From Taklimakanibacter albus (GTDB taxonomy: Bacteria; Pseudomonadota; Alphaproteobacteria; Rhizobiales; Aestuariivirgaceae): a stretch of 64,000 bases of DNA. The translations under genes were made by a program, and so were the position numbers. The stretch is from contig NZ_JAENHL010000007.1 in the NCBI RefSeq assembly GCF_016595235.1, positions 1,648,765-1,712,764 of the forward strand, given 5' to 3'. Below the pieces are notes generated by a model. It ran no database searches, was not told the DNA's origin, and saw nothing but the letters and a program-made list of their open reading frames with translations. Numbering within the stretch: the stretch's first letter is position 1; each line of letters begins with the position of its first letter. Below are positions 9,104 to 17,184 of the stretch, piece after piece.

Positions 9104-10602
9104 GAGGTGCTGCGCTTGAGCTTGTTGATGAGGTCCGTCGAGGAATAACCGGGCGCCAGGCCGACCAGTTCGACCCGGCCGCCATAGCTTTCGACGATGT
9201 CCCGGCCGACCACAAGTTTGGACTGGTAGTCGGCGCCCTTCGCCAGCACGTCGGGGCGGATATCACGGATGAGCTGCTCCGGCGTATCCTCCGCAAAGAC
9301 CACGACGCAATCGACGGCGCTCATGGCGGCAAGCACGCGCGCCCGCGCTTCCACGGCGTTGACGGGGCGGCCCGGGCCTTTGAGGCGGCGCACCGAGTCG
9401 TCGTCATTGAGCCCCACCACCAGGTAGGAGCCGAAGCCCGCACAAGCCTCGAGATTGTCGACATGGCCGGCATGCAGCACGTCGAAGCAGCCATTGGTGA
9501 AGGTGATGCGGCGACCCTCGCGGCGGAGTTCCGCCGCCCGTGCCGCCGCTTGCGCGCGCGTCATGATCTTGCCGGAGGACGGGACGTCTGCCGCGATGCC
9601 ATAACGCGAGACCACTTCATCGAGCTCGACAGCGACGCTGCCATGCCGGCTGACGGCGACGGCTGCGACGGCATTGGCGAACAGCGCCGCTTCCCAATAA
9701 GAGCGGCCGCAGGCCCGGGCCAGCGCGAGCGCCGCGATCATGCTGTCGCCGGCACCCGTTACGTCGGCGACCGCCTGGGTGAAGGCTTCCGCCTTACGCG
9801 GCCCCTCCTCCTCGGCAAGCAGCATCCCGTCCGGGCCGAGGGTGACGAGGCAGGCTTCGAGACCGAGCTTTTCGCGCAAAGCATAGGCGGCGGCTTCGAC
9901 CGCTCTGTCGCTCGCGAGCTCCTGCCCGGTTGCCTCGGCCGCTTCACGGCGGTTCGGGGTGATGATGCTGGCGCCCGCATATTTGGCGTAGTCGCGCCCC
10001 TTGGGATCGCACAGTACCGGAATGCCGTGGTGGCGCGCCGCATTGATCGCATGGCGCAGCACTTCCGGGTGGCAGGCCCCTTTGTTGTAATCGGAGACAA
10101 CCAGCACATCGCAAGTCGAGAGGGCGGAATCGACCGCGCGCCCGATGCGGGCGATGTCGGCGGCGGCAAGCGCCCCCGTCTCCTCGAAATCCACACGGAC
10201 GATCTGCTGACCGGCCGACACCACCCTGAGCTTGCGGGTCGTCGGACGGCCCGCAATGGCAAGCAGATGAGCGGCATCGACGCCCATATCCGCCAGCGCG
10301 CCGCGCAGCTGCGCCGCCGCCTCGTCCTCGCCCGCGATGGCGATGATGGAAGCCGCGGCGCCGAGCTTCGCGAGATTGGCCGCGACATTGGCGGCGCCAC
10401 CCGGACTCGTTTTGCGCGACGTGCAGGCGACGACGGGAATCGGCGCTTCCGGCGAGATGCGGTCGACCGAGCCTGAGAGATATTCATCCAGCATGACGTC
10501 GCCCAGCACCGCCACACGCGGCCGCCTGTGGCTGATCGCAGCCGCGACATGGCTGACGACGGTGCCGACTTCGCGACCGGAAGTACGTTGACCAGCCTGC
10601 AT
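9100..10602 (-). CDS. hldE: Bifunctional heptose-7-phosphate kinase / heptose-1-phosphate adenylyltransferase
   Basis: About 500 residues in two domains. The N-terminal PfkB/ribokinase-like kinase has GDVMLDEYLSG near the start and the anion-hole motif DVTGAGDSM. The C-terminal nucleotidyltransferase begins TFTNGCFDVLHAGHVD, including the HxGH motif. It makes D-glycero-beta-D-manno-heptose 1,7-bisphosphate and later ADP-heptose. An ATG at 10602 with AGGGGGA just before it is the preferred start; a GTG at 10617 would overlap the upstream glycosyltransferase stop by four bases. Overlap with hldD downstream makes a tight operon. GmhB, the intervening phosphatase, is not in the window; gmhA is at 24059. 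Confidence 0.95.
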   Translation of the reverse strand: MQAGQRTSGREVGTVVSHVAAAISHRRPRVAVLGDVMLDEYLSGSVDRISPEAPIPVVACTSRKTSPGGAANVAANLAKLGAAASIIAIAGEDEAAAQLRGALADMGVDAAHLLAIAGRPTTRKLRVVSAGQQIVRVDFEETGALAAADIARIGRAVDSALSTCDVLVVSDYNKGACHPEVLRHAINAARHHGIPVLCDPKGRDYAKYAGASIITPNRREAAEATGQELASDRAVEAAAYALREKLGLEACLVTLGPDGMLLAEEEGPRKAEAFTQAVADVTGAGDSMIAALALARACGRSYWEAALFANAVAAVAVSRHGSVAVELDEVVSRYGIAADVPSSGKIMTRAQAAARAAELRREGRRITFTNGCFDVLHAGHVDNLEACAGFGSYLVVGLNDDDSVRRLKGPGRPVNAVEARARVLAAMSAVDCVVVFAEDTPEQLIRDIRPDVLAKGADYQSKLVVGRDIVESYGGRVELVGLAPGYSSTDLINKLKRSTS

Positions 10603-10613
10603 GGATCCCCCTG

Positions 10614-12461
10614 TCACGCGACCGTCTGTGACGGCATGGCGCCACGCCGCCTTTCAACGAGACCGCGAAACACCTCGGAGAAAGCTTCCGGCTTGCCCTG
10701 GTAGAGCACCTTGTCCCAGCGCTCGGCGCGGATGCGGGTGCTGAGATCGTTGCGCAGCGCCTCGTCATCGACCAGCCGCACCACCGCCGCGACATAATCC
10801 TCGATCGTGCGGGCGATGGTCCAGTCCGGGAAGTTCATCCGGCGGAACATGCCTTCATCGATATGGGCGTGGACTTCGTCGCCGCTCAGGCAGACGCCCG
10901 GCAGGCCGCAATAGACCGTGTCGACGATGCCATTGGTGTTGCCGAAGGGAAATGGATTGGCGAACAGGTCGCACGCCGCGACATTGGCGAGATAGTCCGG
11001 CACCGGCGCCGTTTTGTGCACGACGCAACCCGGCACCTGCATGGCGATGATTTTCTCGGCCCAGGCATGCATCAGGTCCGGGCTACCGCCCAGCAGGAAG
11101 TGAAACTCTACCTCAGCCTGCGCCGTCTCCACGATCTTCCGGCAGGCCGAAAGAAACACCGGGTTCAGCTTCATCGCCGCCGCGGGGACGGCGATGCGCA
11201 CCGGGCTCCTGAGCTTGCGCAAGCGCGGACTGAACTTGATCACAGGCTCGAAATAAGGCAGCGCGCTCTTCGGAACGGTGACTACCGTCTCGCTGAACAG
11301 CGTCGCGTCTCCCACATAGTCTTCCTCGACGATGACATAGTCGATTTTGTCCGAATGCGTCGTCGCCGGGTGGCCGAGGGCGATCACCTGGGTCGGCGCC
11401 AGCCTGACATTCACGAGATAGAGGCTGTGCAACGCCATTCCGACCGAGGGATAGTATGTCGCAACCGGCTGCTGTCGTTCCGCGGCTTCGACAACTTTCT
11501 TCAGGAAGCCGAGATCGGATGAGACATCGTCGAAATAGTGAAACTCGTCGAAGGCGCTCTGGCCTACTTCGTCGACCATGCCTTTCGGGCCGAAGCCCAC
11601 CAGGCGATAGTGGTCGCGCAGAGTCTTCATCGAGATCGAATGGGTGCGCATGATCGAATGGCTCTTGTGGAACCATTCGAGCATGACGAAGACGGTGGGG
11701 CGTGCCGCAACGGCCGGACGCGCGGCGACGTCACGGATGCCGGATGCTTCGATCTGCCGCCGGACCAGGGCGTTGAGCGGTTTCTTCACGTCGTGCTTGT
11801 CGCGCTCGAGGCCATAGCTCGAATGCATCCACAGATCGACGAGGATCGCCTGCGGCAGCATGGCGACGCTGCCGAGGCGCCTCAGCGCCTCCGGCAGCCA
11901 TTTCAGGAGCACTTCCCGCTTATGGTGGGCGGTGGGCGTGGCCAGGAGCCGCCCGGAGAGCAGCGCCACCGCAAGCGAGGAGGCGAGGCCCGGCGCCCGC
12001 AGGAACAGTTGCGAGAAGTCCAAAGGCAGCCGCGACTCCGGCCCATAGAGCAGCACCATCCTGGCGATGTCCGAGAGCGGAGCGGCGGCAAGCCACTCAT
12101 TGCTGGGAACGAGTCCAAGCCGCGCCAGCAGGTGGTCGGAATTGCCGAAGGAGCTCGCGGCGAAGCACATGGCGATCCAGCGCTGCAGCGCCATCAGCTC
12201 GGCGAACTGGCGCTGATCGGGCGCAAAATCCGGACGGCAGAAGAGCTCCGAAATGGCCGCTGCCATACGGGTTGCCGCCTCCTGGTCGCGACAGCCGTCG
12301 AATATGGGCTGCAGGTCTTTCTCGACCCCGCGCGGCAGCCGCCCGGCGGAGCCGGAGAACCACCGGAGAAGCTTTATCAGACTCCCGATGGCGGCAGCCG
12401 GCGGCGCGGTCGCGACCTTCCGCTCGAGATCCGCCAGCAGGTTGCTCTCAGCACTCGCCAT
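10614..12461 (-). CDS. HMW1C-like cytoplasmic N-glycosyltransferase (GT41)
   Basis: A 615-residue protein: an all-helical N-terminal region (about residues 1-240) followed by a GT-B domain. Segments typical of HMW1C/ApNGT are clear: KSHSIMRTHSISM (266-278), ALGHPATTHSD (361-371), NPFPFGNTNGIVD (502-514) and GDEVHAHIDEG (527-537). HMW1C enzymes transfer hexose from UDP-sugar to Asn in N-X-S/T of adhesins in the cytoplasm, before export and without a lipid carrier. The gene follows the sequon-rich autotransporter on the same strand but is separated from it by a terminator, so it probably has its own promoter. Its stop abuts hldE. No strong ribosome binding site precedes the ATG. The family call is firm; the donor sugar (hexose, or heptose given the operon) is open. 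Confidence 0.92.
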   Translation of the reverse strand: MASAESNLLADLERKVATAPPAAAIGSLIKLLRWFSGSAGRLPRGVEKDLQPIFDGCRDQEAATRMAAAISELFCRPDFAPDQRQFAELMALQRWIAMCFAASSFGNSDHLLARLGLVPSNEWLAAAPLSDIARMVLLYGPESRLPLDFSQLFLRAPGLASSLAVALLSGRLLATPTAHHKREVLLKWLPEALRRLGSVAMLPQAILVDLWMHSSYGLERDKHDVKKPLNALVRRQIEASGIRDVAARPAVAARPTVFVMLEWFHKSHSIMRTHSISMKTLRDHYRLVGFGPKGMVDEVGQSAFDEFHYFDDVSSDLGFLKKVVEAAERQQPVATYYPSVGMALHSLYLVNVRLAPTQVIALGHPATTHSDKIDYVIVEEDYVGDATLFSETVVTVPKSALPYFEPVIKFSPRLRKLRSPVRIAVPAAAMKLNPVFLSACRKIVETAQAEVEFHFLLGGSPDLMHAWAEKIIAMQVPGCVVHKTAPVPDYLANVAACDLFANPFPFGNTNGIVDTVYCGLPGVCLSGDEVHAHIDEGMFRRMNFPDWTIARTIEDYVAAVVRLVDDEALRNDLSTRIRAERWDKVLYQGKPEAFSEVFRGLVERRRGAMPSQTVA

Positions 12462-12496
12462 GATGATGCATTACATGAAAACCACTATGCGCACTA

Positions 12497-12606
12497 GATC
12501 ACGATGAGTTTGGATAGAATCGATCCAAGCTCATAAACGTGATCGATTCACGTATGTTAGCGCGGGATTGTCGCGAAAGACCGGCATCCACTTTTTCGCA
12601 TCCCGC
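12497..12606. repeat. Two-palindrome intergenic repeat, RIME-like
   Basis: The left palindrome at 12497-12544 pairs GATCACGATGAG with CTCAT-AAA-CGTGATC around a TTGGAT/ATCCAAG stem. The right part at 12562-12606 pairs GCGGGAT with ATCCCGC and holds GACCGGCATCCACTTTTT. The element at 36165-36274 has the same plan and similar core words (ACGTGATC, ACCGGTACCCACTTTT). It occupies the promoter-side gap of the N-glycosyltransferase gene. Confidence 0.7.
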
Positions 12607-12657
12607 CCTAGATCGGGATGAGCCGGACCTAGCTGCCGAGGCCGTGTACGGACAAAG

Positions 12658-12686
12658 AAAAAGCCCCGACTTTCGTCGGGGCTTTT
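12658..12686 (-). terminator. Rho-independent terminator of the autotransporter gene
   Basis: Perfect 8-bp stem GCCCCGAC/GTCGGGGC (12663-12670 with 12675-12682) and a 4-base loop. On the minus strand it is followed by TTTTTCTTTG, 19 bases beyond the autotransporter stop. The plus-strand side also ends in TTTT, so it may work in both directions. It insulates the N-glycosyltransferase operon from the autotransporter transcript. Confidence 0.9.
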
Positions 12687-12700
12687 CACATTCCGTGTGA

Positions 12701-15700
12701 TCAGAACTTGTACTTGAAGTTCAGGTTACCGGACACATCCGTGTAATCCTCACCGAAGGTGCCGTTCACACCGGCGCCGATCGAGAGCGCGTCGGTAGTA
12801 TTGACATCGACATTCACTCCGGCGATCAGGCCGCTGAGGCCCACATCATAGGTGGAGTTGAAGGTCTGGAGTCCGGCGAAGCTGGCATCGACATCCGCCT
12901 CGGCGTCGTCGACATATTCCCTCCAGCCGGCCATGACGCTGACCGCTGCCGGACCGGCGTCGATCTTCGCACGGGCACCCGCTTCGATATACGCGTAGGT
13001 GTCGTCCAGATCGTCCACCTTCAGAGCCGTGGCGCCGCCGCTTTCATCATAACCGTCGGTCCACAGATAGCCCAAGGCACCGGCGACAAACGGCGTGAAG
13101 GTGGCCAAATCCGTGCCGAAGTCCATTCCGAGTTCGAGCCGGCCGGCCGCCTGGCCGCCATCATAGTCGGCATCGAGATCCTCACCCGCCGCGTGGTTGT
13201 GGCGGGTCTGGTCGATGTCGAAGTTGTAGGCACCGGCCACGATGGCCGAGATGTACCAGGCGGAGTCGCTCTGGAACTTGCCGTAGACGGCCGGGAGGAT
13301 GCTCTGCACATCCAGATCCGTGTCGTCGCCGTTCACGTCGGTATAGGCGTAGCCGATACCACCACCGATCGTGATGCCATCGCCCTCGGCCTGGACGCCG
13401 ACGGCGAAGCCCGCCGTGCCGGTATCGTAGCCGTCGATCGCGCCGTCATCGGACAGTGAAGCCGCACCCGCGAGACCCGCGAACCAGAGATAGACGCCAG
13501 CTTCCGGTGCCGCGACCATGTCGGCCGCCGGCATTGCGTTGCTGCCGTCGCCCAGATCGGCGGCCCTGAGGCCCGCCGTCTGCACCTGGCCGTTCGTCGA
13601 GCCGGTCATGAGGCCGTTCAACGTGTCGAACCAGAGCTGCGTCACGGCCGAGGAGGCGAATACCGCACCACGCGCGCCCGACGGGCTGTGATCGGCGATC
13701 ACATCCTGGATCGCACCATCGCTGCCCGCCTGATAGAGCAGGTCGATGAAGGCCTTGGCTTCCGGCGAGATGCTGTCGCCGTTTTCGAGATCATCGATCA
13801 GCGACCCGGCGAGACCCGTGAGACCAAGTCCGTCCGGACCGATCGTATTGATATCGCGCGTCGTGCTCGTGAGGATGAGGTCGGTGCCGTCGAGCGTGTC
13901 GATCGTGACATCGACCAGAGCCGACGTATCGAGCACGGTCTGGTCAGCAGCACCGTCGGAGGTGAGCGTGCCGTTCGCGTGCAGCGCCGTCCAGGTCGAG
14001 CCGTCGGCGAGGAAGCCGCGGACGACGGAGGTCACGGTCTTGCCGGAGATGTTGGCATTACCGTCGACCACGACGCCCTGGCCCGCAGTGTGGGTCAGAT
14101 TGCCGCCAAAGTCGCCGCCGATGAAGACATTCATTCCATCGACCGAGTCAGCGACGATATCGCCGGTATTGATGAAATCACCGGTAAGGTTGGTTTCGAT
14201 ATAAACCCCATAATACGTGTTCAGACCGGAGATCTTACCCGTATTCGTGAAGTTGCCGTCGAGATTGGACCCGATATAGACGCCGTAATAGCCGCCGGTG
14301 AGGTTGCCGGAGTTATTGAAGTTGCCGACCAGGCTGCTGCCGATCAGCACACCGTAGTATTTCGTGCCGGTCATGTTGCCGGTGTTGACGAAATTGCCCG
14401 ACAGGTTTTCGTCGATGAAGGTGCCATACAACCCGCCGGTGATGTTGCCGTCGTTCGTATAGTTCCCGTTCACATTGTAGTAGATAAAGACGCCGTAATA
14501 CTTCGACCCGGTGATGTTGCCCGAATTGGTGAAGTTGCCATTCAGGTCCGAGTAGACGATGACGCCATACTTGCCGCCGGTGATGTTGCCGGTGTTGGTG
14601 AAGTTGCCGTTGAGGTCGGAGGCGATGGTGACGCCGTAATACTTGGTGCCGGTAATGTTGCCGGAGTTGACGAAGTCTCCGCCCAGATCGCTGTAGATGT
14701 AGACGCCATAGAGGGTGCCGGTGATGTTGCCGGTGTTGGTGAAGCTGCCGTTCAGGTTGTCGCCGACATAGACGCCGTAATACCCGCCGCTGATGTTGCC
14801 GGAGTTGACGAAGTTGCCGTTCACCTCGCTGTCGACATAGACGCCATAGTACTTGTCGCCGGAGATGTTGCCGGAGTTGGTGAAATTGCCGTTCAGCTCG
14901 TCATCGATGTAGACGCCGTACCGGCTGCCGCTCATGTTGCCGGAATTGTTGAAGTCGCCGTTCAGGTCGGACCCGATATAGATGCTGTAATACCCGCCGA
15001 CGATATTGCCGCTGTTGGTGAAGTTGCCGTTGAGCGAGCTGTCGATCTGTACGCCGTAGTACTTCGTACCGGTGATGTTGCCGGAGTTGTTGAAGTTACC
15101 GGTCATATTATCGCCGATATAGACGCCGTAGATTCCACCGGTGATGTTGCCGGAATTGGTAAAGTTGCCGCTCAGCTCGCTGTCGAGATAGACGCCATAG
15201 TACTTCGTACCGGTGATGTTGCCGGAGTTGACGAAGTCACCGACCATTTCCGACTGGATGTAGATGCCGTAGAGGCCACCCCCGATATTACCGGAGTTGG
15301 TGAAGTTGCCATTCAGGTCGGAATTGAACAGGACACCGTAATAGCCGCCCGTGATGTTGCCGCTATTGGTGAAGTTGCCATTCAGCTCGTAGCCGAAGGC
15401 CACGCCATAATACTTGTCACCGGAGATGTTCCCCGAGTTGGTGAAATCTCCGCCCATGCTGCTGCCGACAAAGACGCCGTAGAAGCTGCCTGAGATATTG
15501 CCGGAGTTGTCAAAGTTGCCGTTCAGCTTGGACCCGACATAGACGCCGTAATAGCCACCGCTGATATTACCGGAGTTGGTGAAATTGCCGTTGAGATCGC
15601 TGCCGATCCCGACGCCATAATACTTCGACCCGGTGATGTTGCCGGAGTTGTCGAAGTTGCCGGTGAGGGTCGAGCCGACAAAGACGCCGTAGAGGCCGCC

Positions 15701-16357
15701 GGTGATATCGCCGGAATTGGTGAAGTTCCCGCTCATCGCGGAGGAAACGAACACACCGTAATAACCGCCGGTGATGTTGCCGGAATTGTTGAAATTACCG
15801 TTCAGGTCTTCGTCGAAGGTCACACCATAGTACTTGGAACCGGTGATGTTCCCCGTATTGGTGAAATTGCCGTTCAGATCCGAATAGTACCAGACGCCGT
15901 AATGGTTGCCCTTGATTTCCCCGTCGTTCAGGAAGTTGCCGGTCACGTTGTCCGAGAAGCGGACGCCGTAGTTCCCGCCGGAAACATTGCCGGTGTTGGT
16001 GAAGTTGCCGGCCATATTGCCGTAGACGATGATGCCGTAATACCCGGTGGCGGTGACGTTGCCGGAATTGTTGAAGTTCCCGGTGATGTTGCCGTTGATA
16101 TAGATGCCGTATTCGGTGGCGGAGATATTGCCGGCATTGGTGAAATTGCTGCCGACATTGCCTGTCTCGACGCCGTGACCGGCCGGGTTATTGATGGTAT
16201 AACCACCTGAATTATCGAAGAAATCTGTATCACCGGTGCTTACGCCATCGAAATCGTCGGCGGTGATCGTAGTGCCTGCCGCTTGCGCGCCCTGCGAAAC
16301 CGCAAGAGCGAGGGCAAACAGTGAGACGCTCCGGTAGATGGCAGATGTCAGCTTCAT
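12701..16357 (-). CDS. Autotransporter with sequon-rich repeat passenger
   Basis: A 1218-residue type Va autotransporter. Residues 1-26 are a signal peptide ending AQA. Residues 71-725 are 28 full tandem repeats of 22-25 residues plus a degenerate 29th, consensus GNFTNSGNITGG followed by YYGVYVGSDLN, predicted to form a beta-helix. By hand count about 47 N-X-S/T sequons fall in the repeats (NFT, NNS, NIT, NIS types). A linker and the last roughly 265 residues form an autotransporter beta-barrel ending in KYKF with a terminal Phe. RBS AAGGGGA sits 6 bases before the ATG. There is no Cys in the passenger. It is presumably an adhesin or surface-layer-like protein, and the adjacent HMW1C-like enzyme is the natural candidate to glycosylate it. 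Confidence 0.93.
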   Translation of the reverse strand: MKLTSAIYRSVSLFALALAVSQGAQAAGTTITADDFDGVSTGDTDFFDNSGGYTINNPAGHGVETGNVGSNFTNAGNISATEYGIYINGNITGNFNNSGNVTATGYYGIIVYGNMAGNFTNTGNVSGGNYGVRFSDNVTGNFLNDGEIKGNHYGVWYYSDLNGNFTNTGNITGSKYYGVTFDEDLNGNFNNSGNITGGYYGVFVSSAMSGNFTNSGDITGGLYGVFVGSTLTGNFDNSGNITGSKYYGVGIGSDLNGNFTNSGNISGGYYGVYVGSKLNGNFDNSGNISGSFYGVFVGSSMGGDFTNSGNISGDKYYGVAFGYELNGNFTNSGNITGGYYGVLFNSDLNGNFTNSGNIGGGLYGIYIQSEMVGDFVNSGNITGTKYYGVYLDSELSGNFTNSGNITGGIYGVYIGDNMTGNFNNSGNITGTKYYGVQIDSSLNGNFTNSGNIVGGYYSIYIGSDLNGDFNNSGNMSGSRYGVYIDDELNGNFTNSGNISGDKYYGVYVDSEVNGNFVNSGNISGGYYGVYVGDNLNGSFTNTGNITGTLYGVYIYSDLGGDFVNSGNITGTKYYGVTIASDLNGNFTNTGNITGGKYGVIVYSDLNGNFTNSGNITGSKYYGVFIYYNVNGNYTNDGNITGGLYGTFIDENLSGNFVNTGNMTGTKYYGVLIGSSLVGNFNNSGNLTGGYYGVYIGSNLDGNFTNTGKISGLNTYYGVYIETNLTGDFINTGDIVADSVDGMNVFIGGDFGGNLTHTAGQGVVVDGNANISGKTVTSVVRGFLADGSTWTALHANGTLTSDGAADQTVLDTSALVDVTIDTLDGTDLILTSTTRDINTIGPDGLGLTGLAGSLIDDLENGDSISPEAKAFIDLLYQAGSDGAIQDVIADHSPSGARGAVFASSAVTQLWFDTLNGLMTGSTNGQVQTAGLRAADLGDGSNAMPAADMVAAPEAGVYLWFAGLAGAASLSDDGAIDGYDTGTAGFAVGVQAEGDGITIGGGIGYAYTDVNGDDTDLDVQSILPAVYGKFQSDSAWYISAIVAGAYNFDIDQTRHNHAAGEDLDADYDGGQAAGRLELGMDFGTDLATFTPFVAGALGYLWTDGYDESGGATALKVDDLDDTYAYIEAGARAKIDAGPAAVSVMAGWREYVDDAEADVDASFAGLQTFNSTYDVGLSGLIAGVNVDVNTTDALSIGAGVNGTFGEDYTDVSGNLNFKYKF
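14183..16147 (-). repeat. Tandem 69-72 bp coding repeats of the autotransporter passenger
   Basis: About 28 in-frame units of 66-75 bp encode the repeated GNFTNSGNITGG-type modules. A 24-residue variant (with SKYYGV, TKYYGV or DKYYGV) recurs at units 5, 8, 11, 14, 16, 19, 22, 24 and 26 among 23-residue units, giving a higher-order period close to three units (about 70 residues). Codons vary from unit to unit, so the array is old and held by selection rather than freshly copied. Confidence 0.95.
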
Positions 16358-16810
16358 CTTGTATCCCCTTTTATCGACCTTTGTGACCGCGCCCGAACGC
16401 AGTCCCCGCTCGAAATTATGCGCCCCGCATAATTACCTTCAGTAATTCGGCCATGTTTTCGCCCAAGATCGAAGGCCGGTCCAGCGACATTTTCACGGTT
16501 CCGTGTTCTGTCGTTTAAAAGCTGTCGTGTGTTGCCCAAAAGTCACAGTCACGGAGCCGCGACTCTACGCCCACGTGTATTCAATAGGCTACACTCGACT
16601 TAAGATTGCGAAAATCCTCTCCACCACCTTGGAGCCCATGGGCGACAACATCCCCTTTCGGATGCCAGCCGCGAGCCCACAGGAGTGGTGCGAATCTCGA
16701 GTCCCGGCACAACTCGGCTCAGCCCGCCGAAAGCTCAAAGAGGCAAGGCGGCATCCGGCGCACAGAATGTGCTCCTGGAACGACACAAGAGAGATGGAAG
16801 GCCGCGCGGC
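16358..16810. other. Intergenic region upstream of the autotransporter
   Basis: About 450 bases without a convincing gene, more AT-rich than the surroundings. Apart from the palindrome at 16414-16434 I see no repeat or RNA. Short reading frames here lack ribosome binding sites and domain similarity. It should hold the autotransporter promoter and the 3' side of the DUF5989 gene. Confidence 0.5.
16414..16434. promoter_or_regulatory. Perfect 9-bp inverted repeat upstream of the autotransporter
   Basis: AATTATGCG - CCC - CGCATAATT, 57-77 bases before the autotransporter ATG. The AT-rich arms and position suit a dimeric regulator's operator or a 5' UTR hairpin. There is no direct evidence for either. 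Confidence 0.4.
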
Positions 16811-16960
16811 TTAGAAGATCGTGTAGATGAGCGGTGCGAGCGCGGAGCCCTTCGCCAGGAACATCAGGCCGCCGAGCAGCAGCATGATGGCGATGACGGG
16901 CAGCATCCAGAGCTTTTTGTTTTCCACCATGAAAGCCAGGAGTTCGCGAACGATGGTCAT
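16811..16960 (-). CDS. DUF5989 family small membrane protein
   Basis: A 49-residue protein with one membrane helix (about residues 16-38), ending GSALAPLIYTIF. The tail and the NKKLWMLPV segment before the helix match the DUF5989 family, small proteins found beside NodU/CmcH-type carbamoyltransferases and SxtJ proteins. ATG at 16960 is the conserved start; an upstream in-frame ATG at 17002 would add 14 unrelated residues. Here it is divergent from the carbamoyltransferase gene rather than downstream of SxtJ as I recall for other loci. Its function is unknown; a partner of the carbamoylated-glycan pathway is likely. Confidence 0.75.
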   Translation of the reverse strand: MTIVRELLAFMVENKKLWMLPVIAIMLLLGGLMFLAKGSALAPLIYTIF

Positions 16961-17184
16961 GCCAAGTGTCTCACATGATTGAAGTTTCGCCCCGACTTTC
17001 ACCTGCCGGCTTTATCGCGCCGGCGCTGCAGTCACGTCTCGCCGGCGGTTGCGCTATCCGTGTCTATAATCAATCGAGAGCGAATTACGCAAGATAACAA
17101 TTTCGGCTTCCCGCGCCAGAAACGATGGACTAGTGATGAAAAATCAACCGTGGCCCGATGGCTACGCCGCATGCAGGGACGCTT

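Noticed and set aside
6611..9148. 845-codon open frame on the plus strand
   Set aside because: Antisense to the TPR/GT9, TPR and hldD genes, all of which have clear domains. High GC leaves the opposite strand free of stops.
13688..15493. 601-codon open frame on the plus strand across the autotransporter repeats
   Set aside because: It is the antisense shadow of the repeat array; periodic coding repeats of high GC keep the opposite frame open. The protein is low-complexity Val/Asp/Gly repeats without a family, and the minus-strand gene has signal peptide and barrel.
14183..16147. Regular repeats that could suggest a CRISPR array
   Set aside because: Units are 66-75 bp, in frame, with no constant repeat/spacer split, and code for one protein. 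No cas gene is nearby.
16589..16786. 65-codon frame upstream of the autotransporter, minus strand
   Set aside because: No ribosome binding site, no recognisable family, and Cys/Ser-rich composition unlike neighbouring genes.
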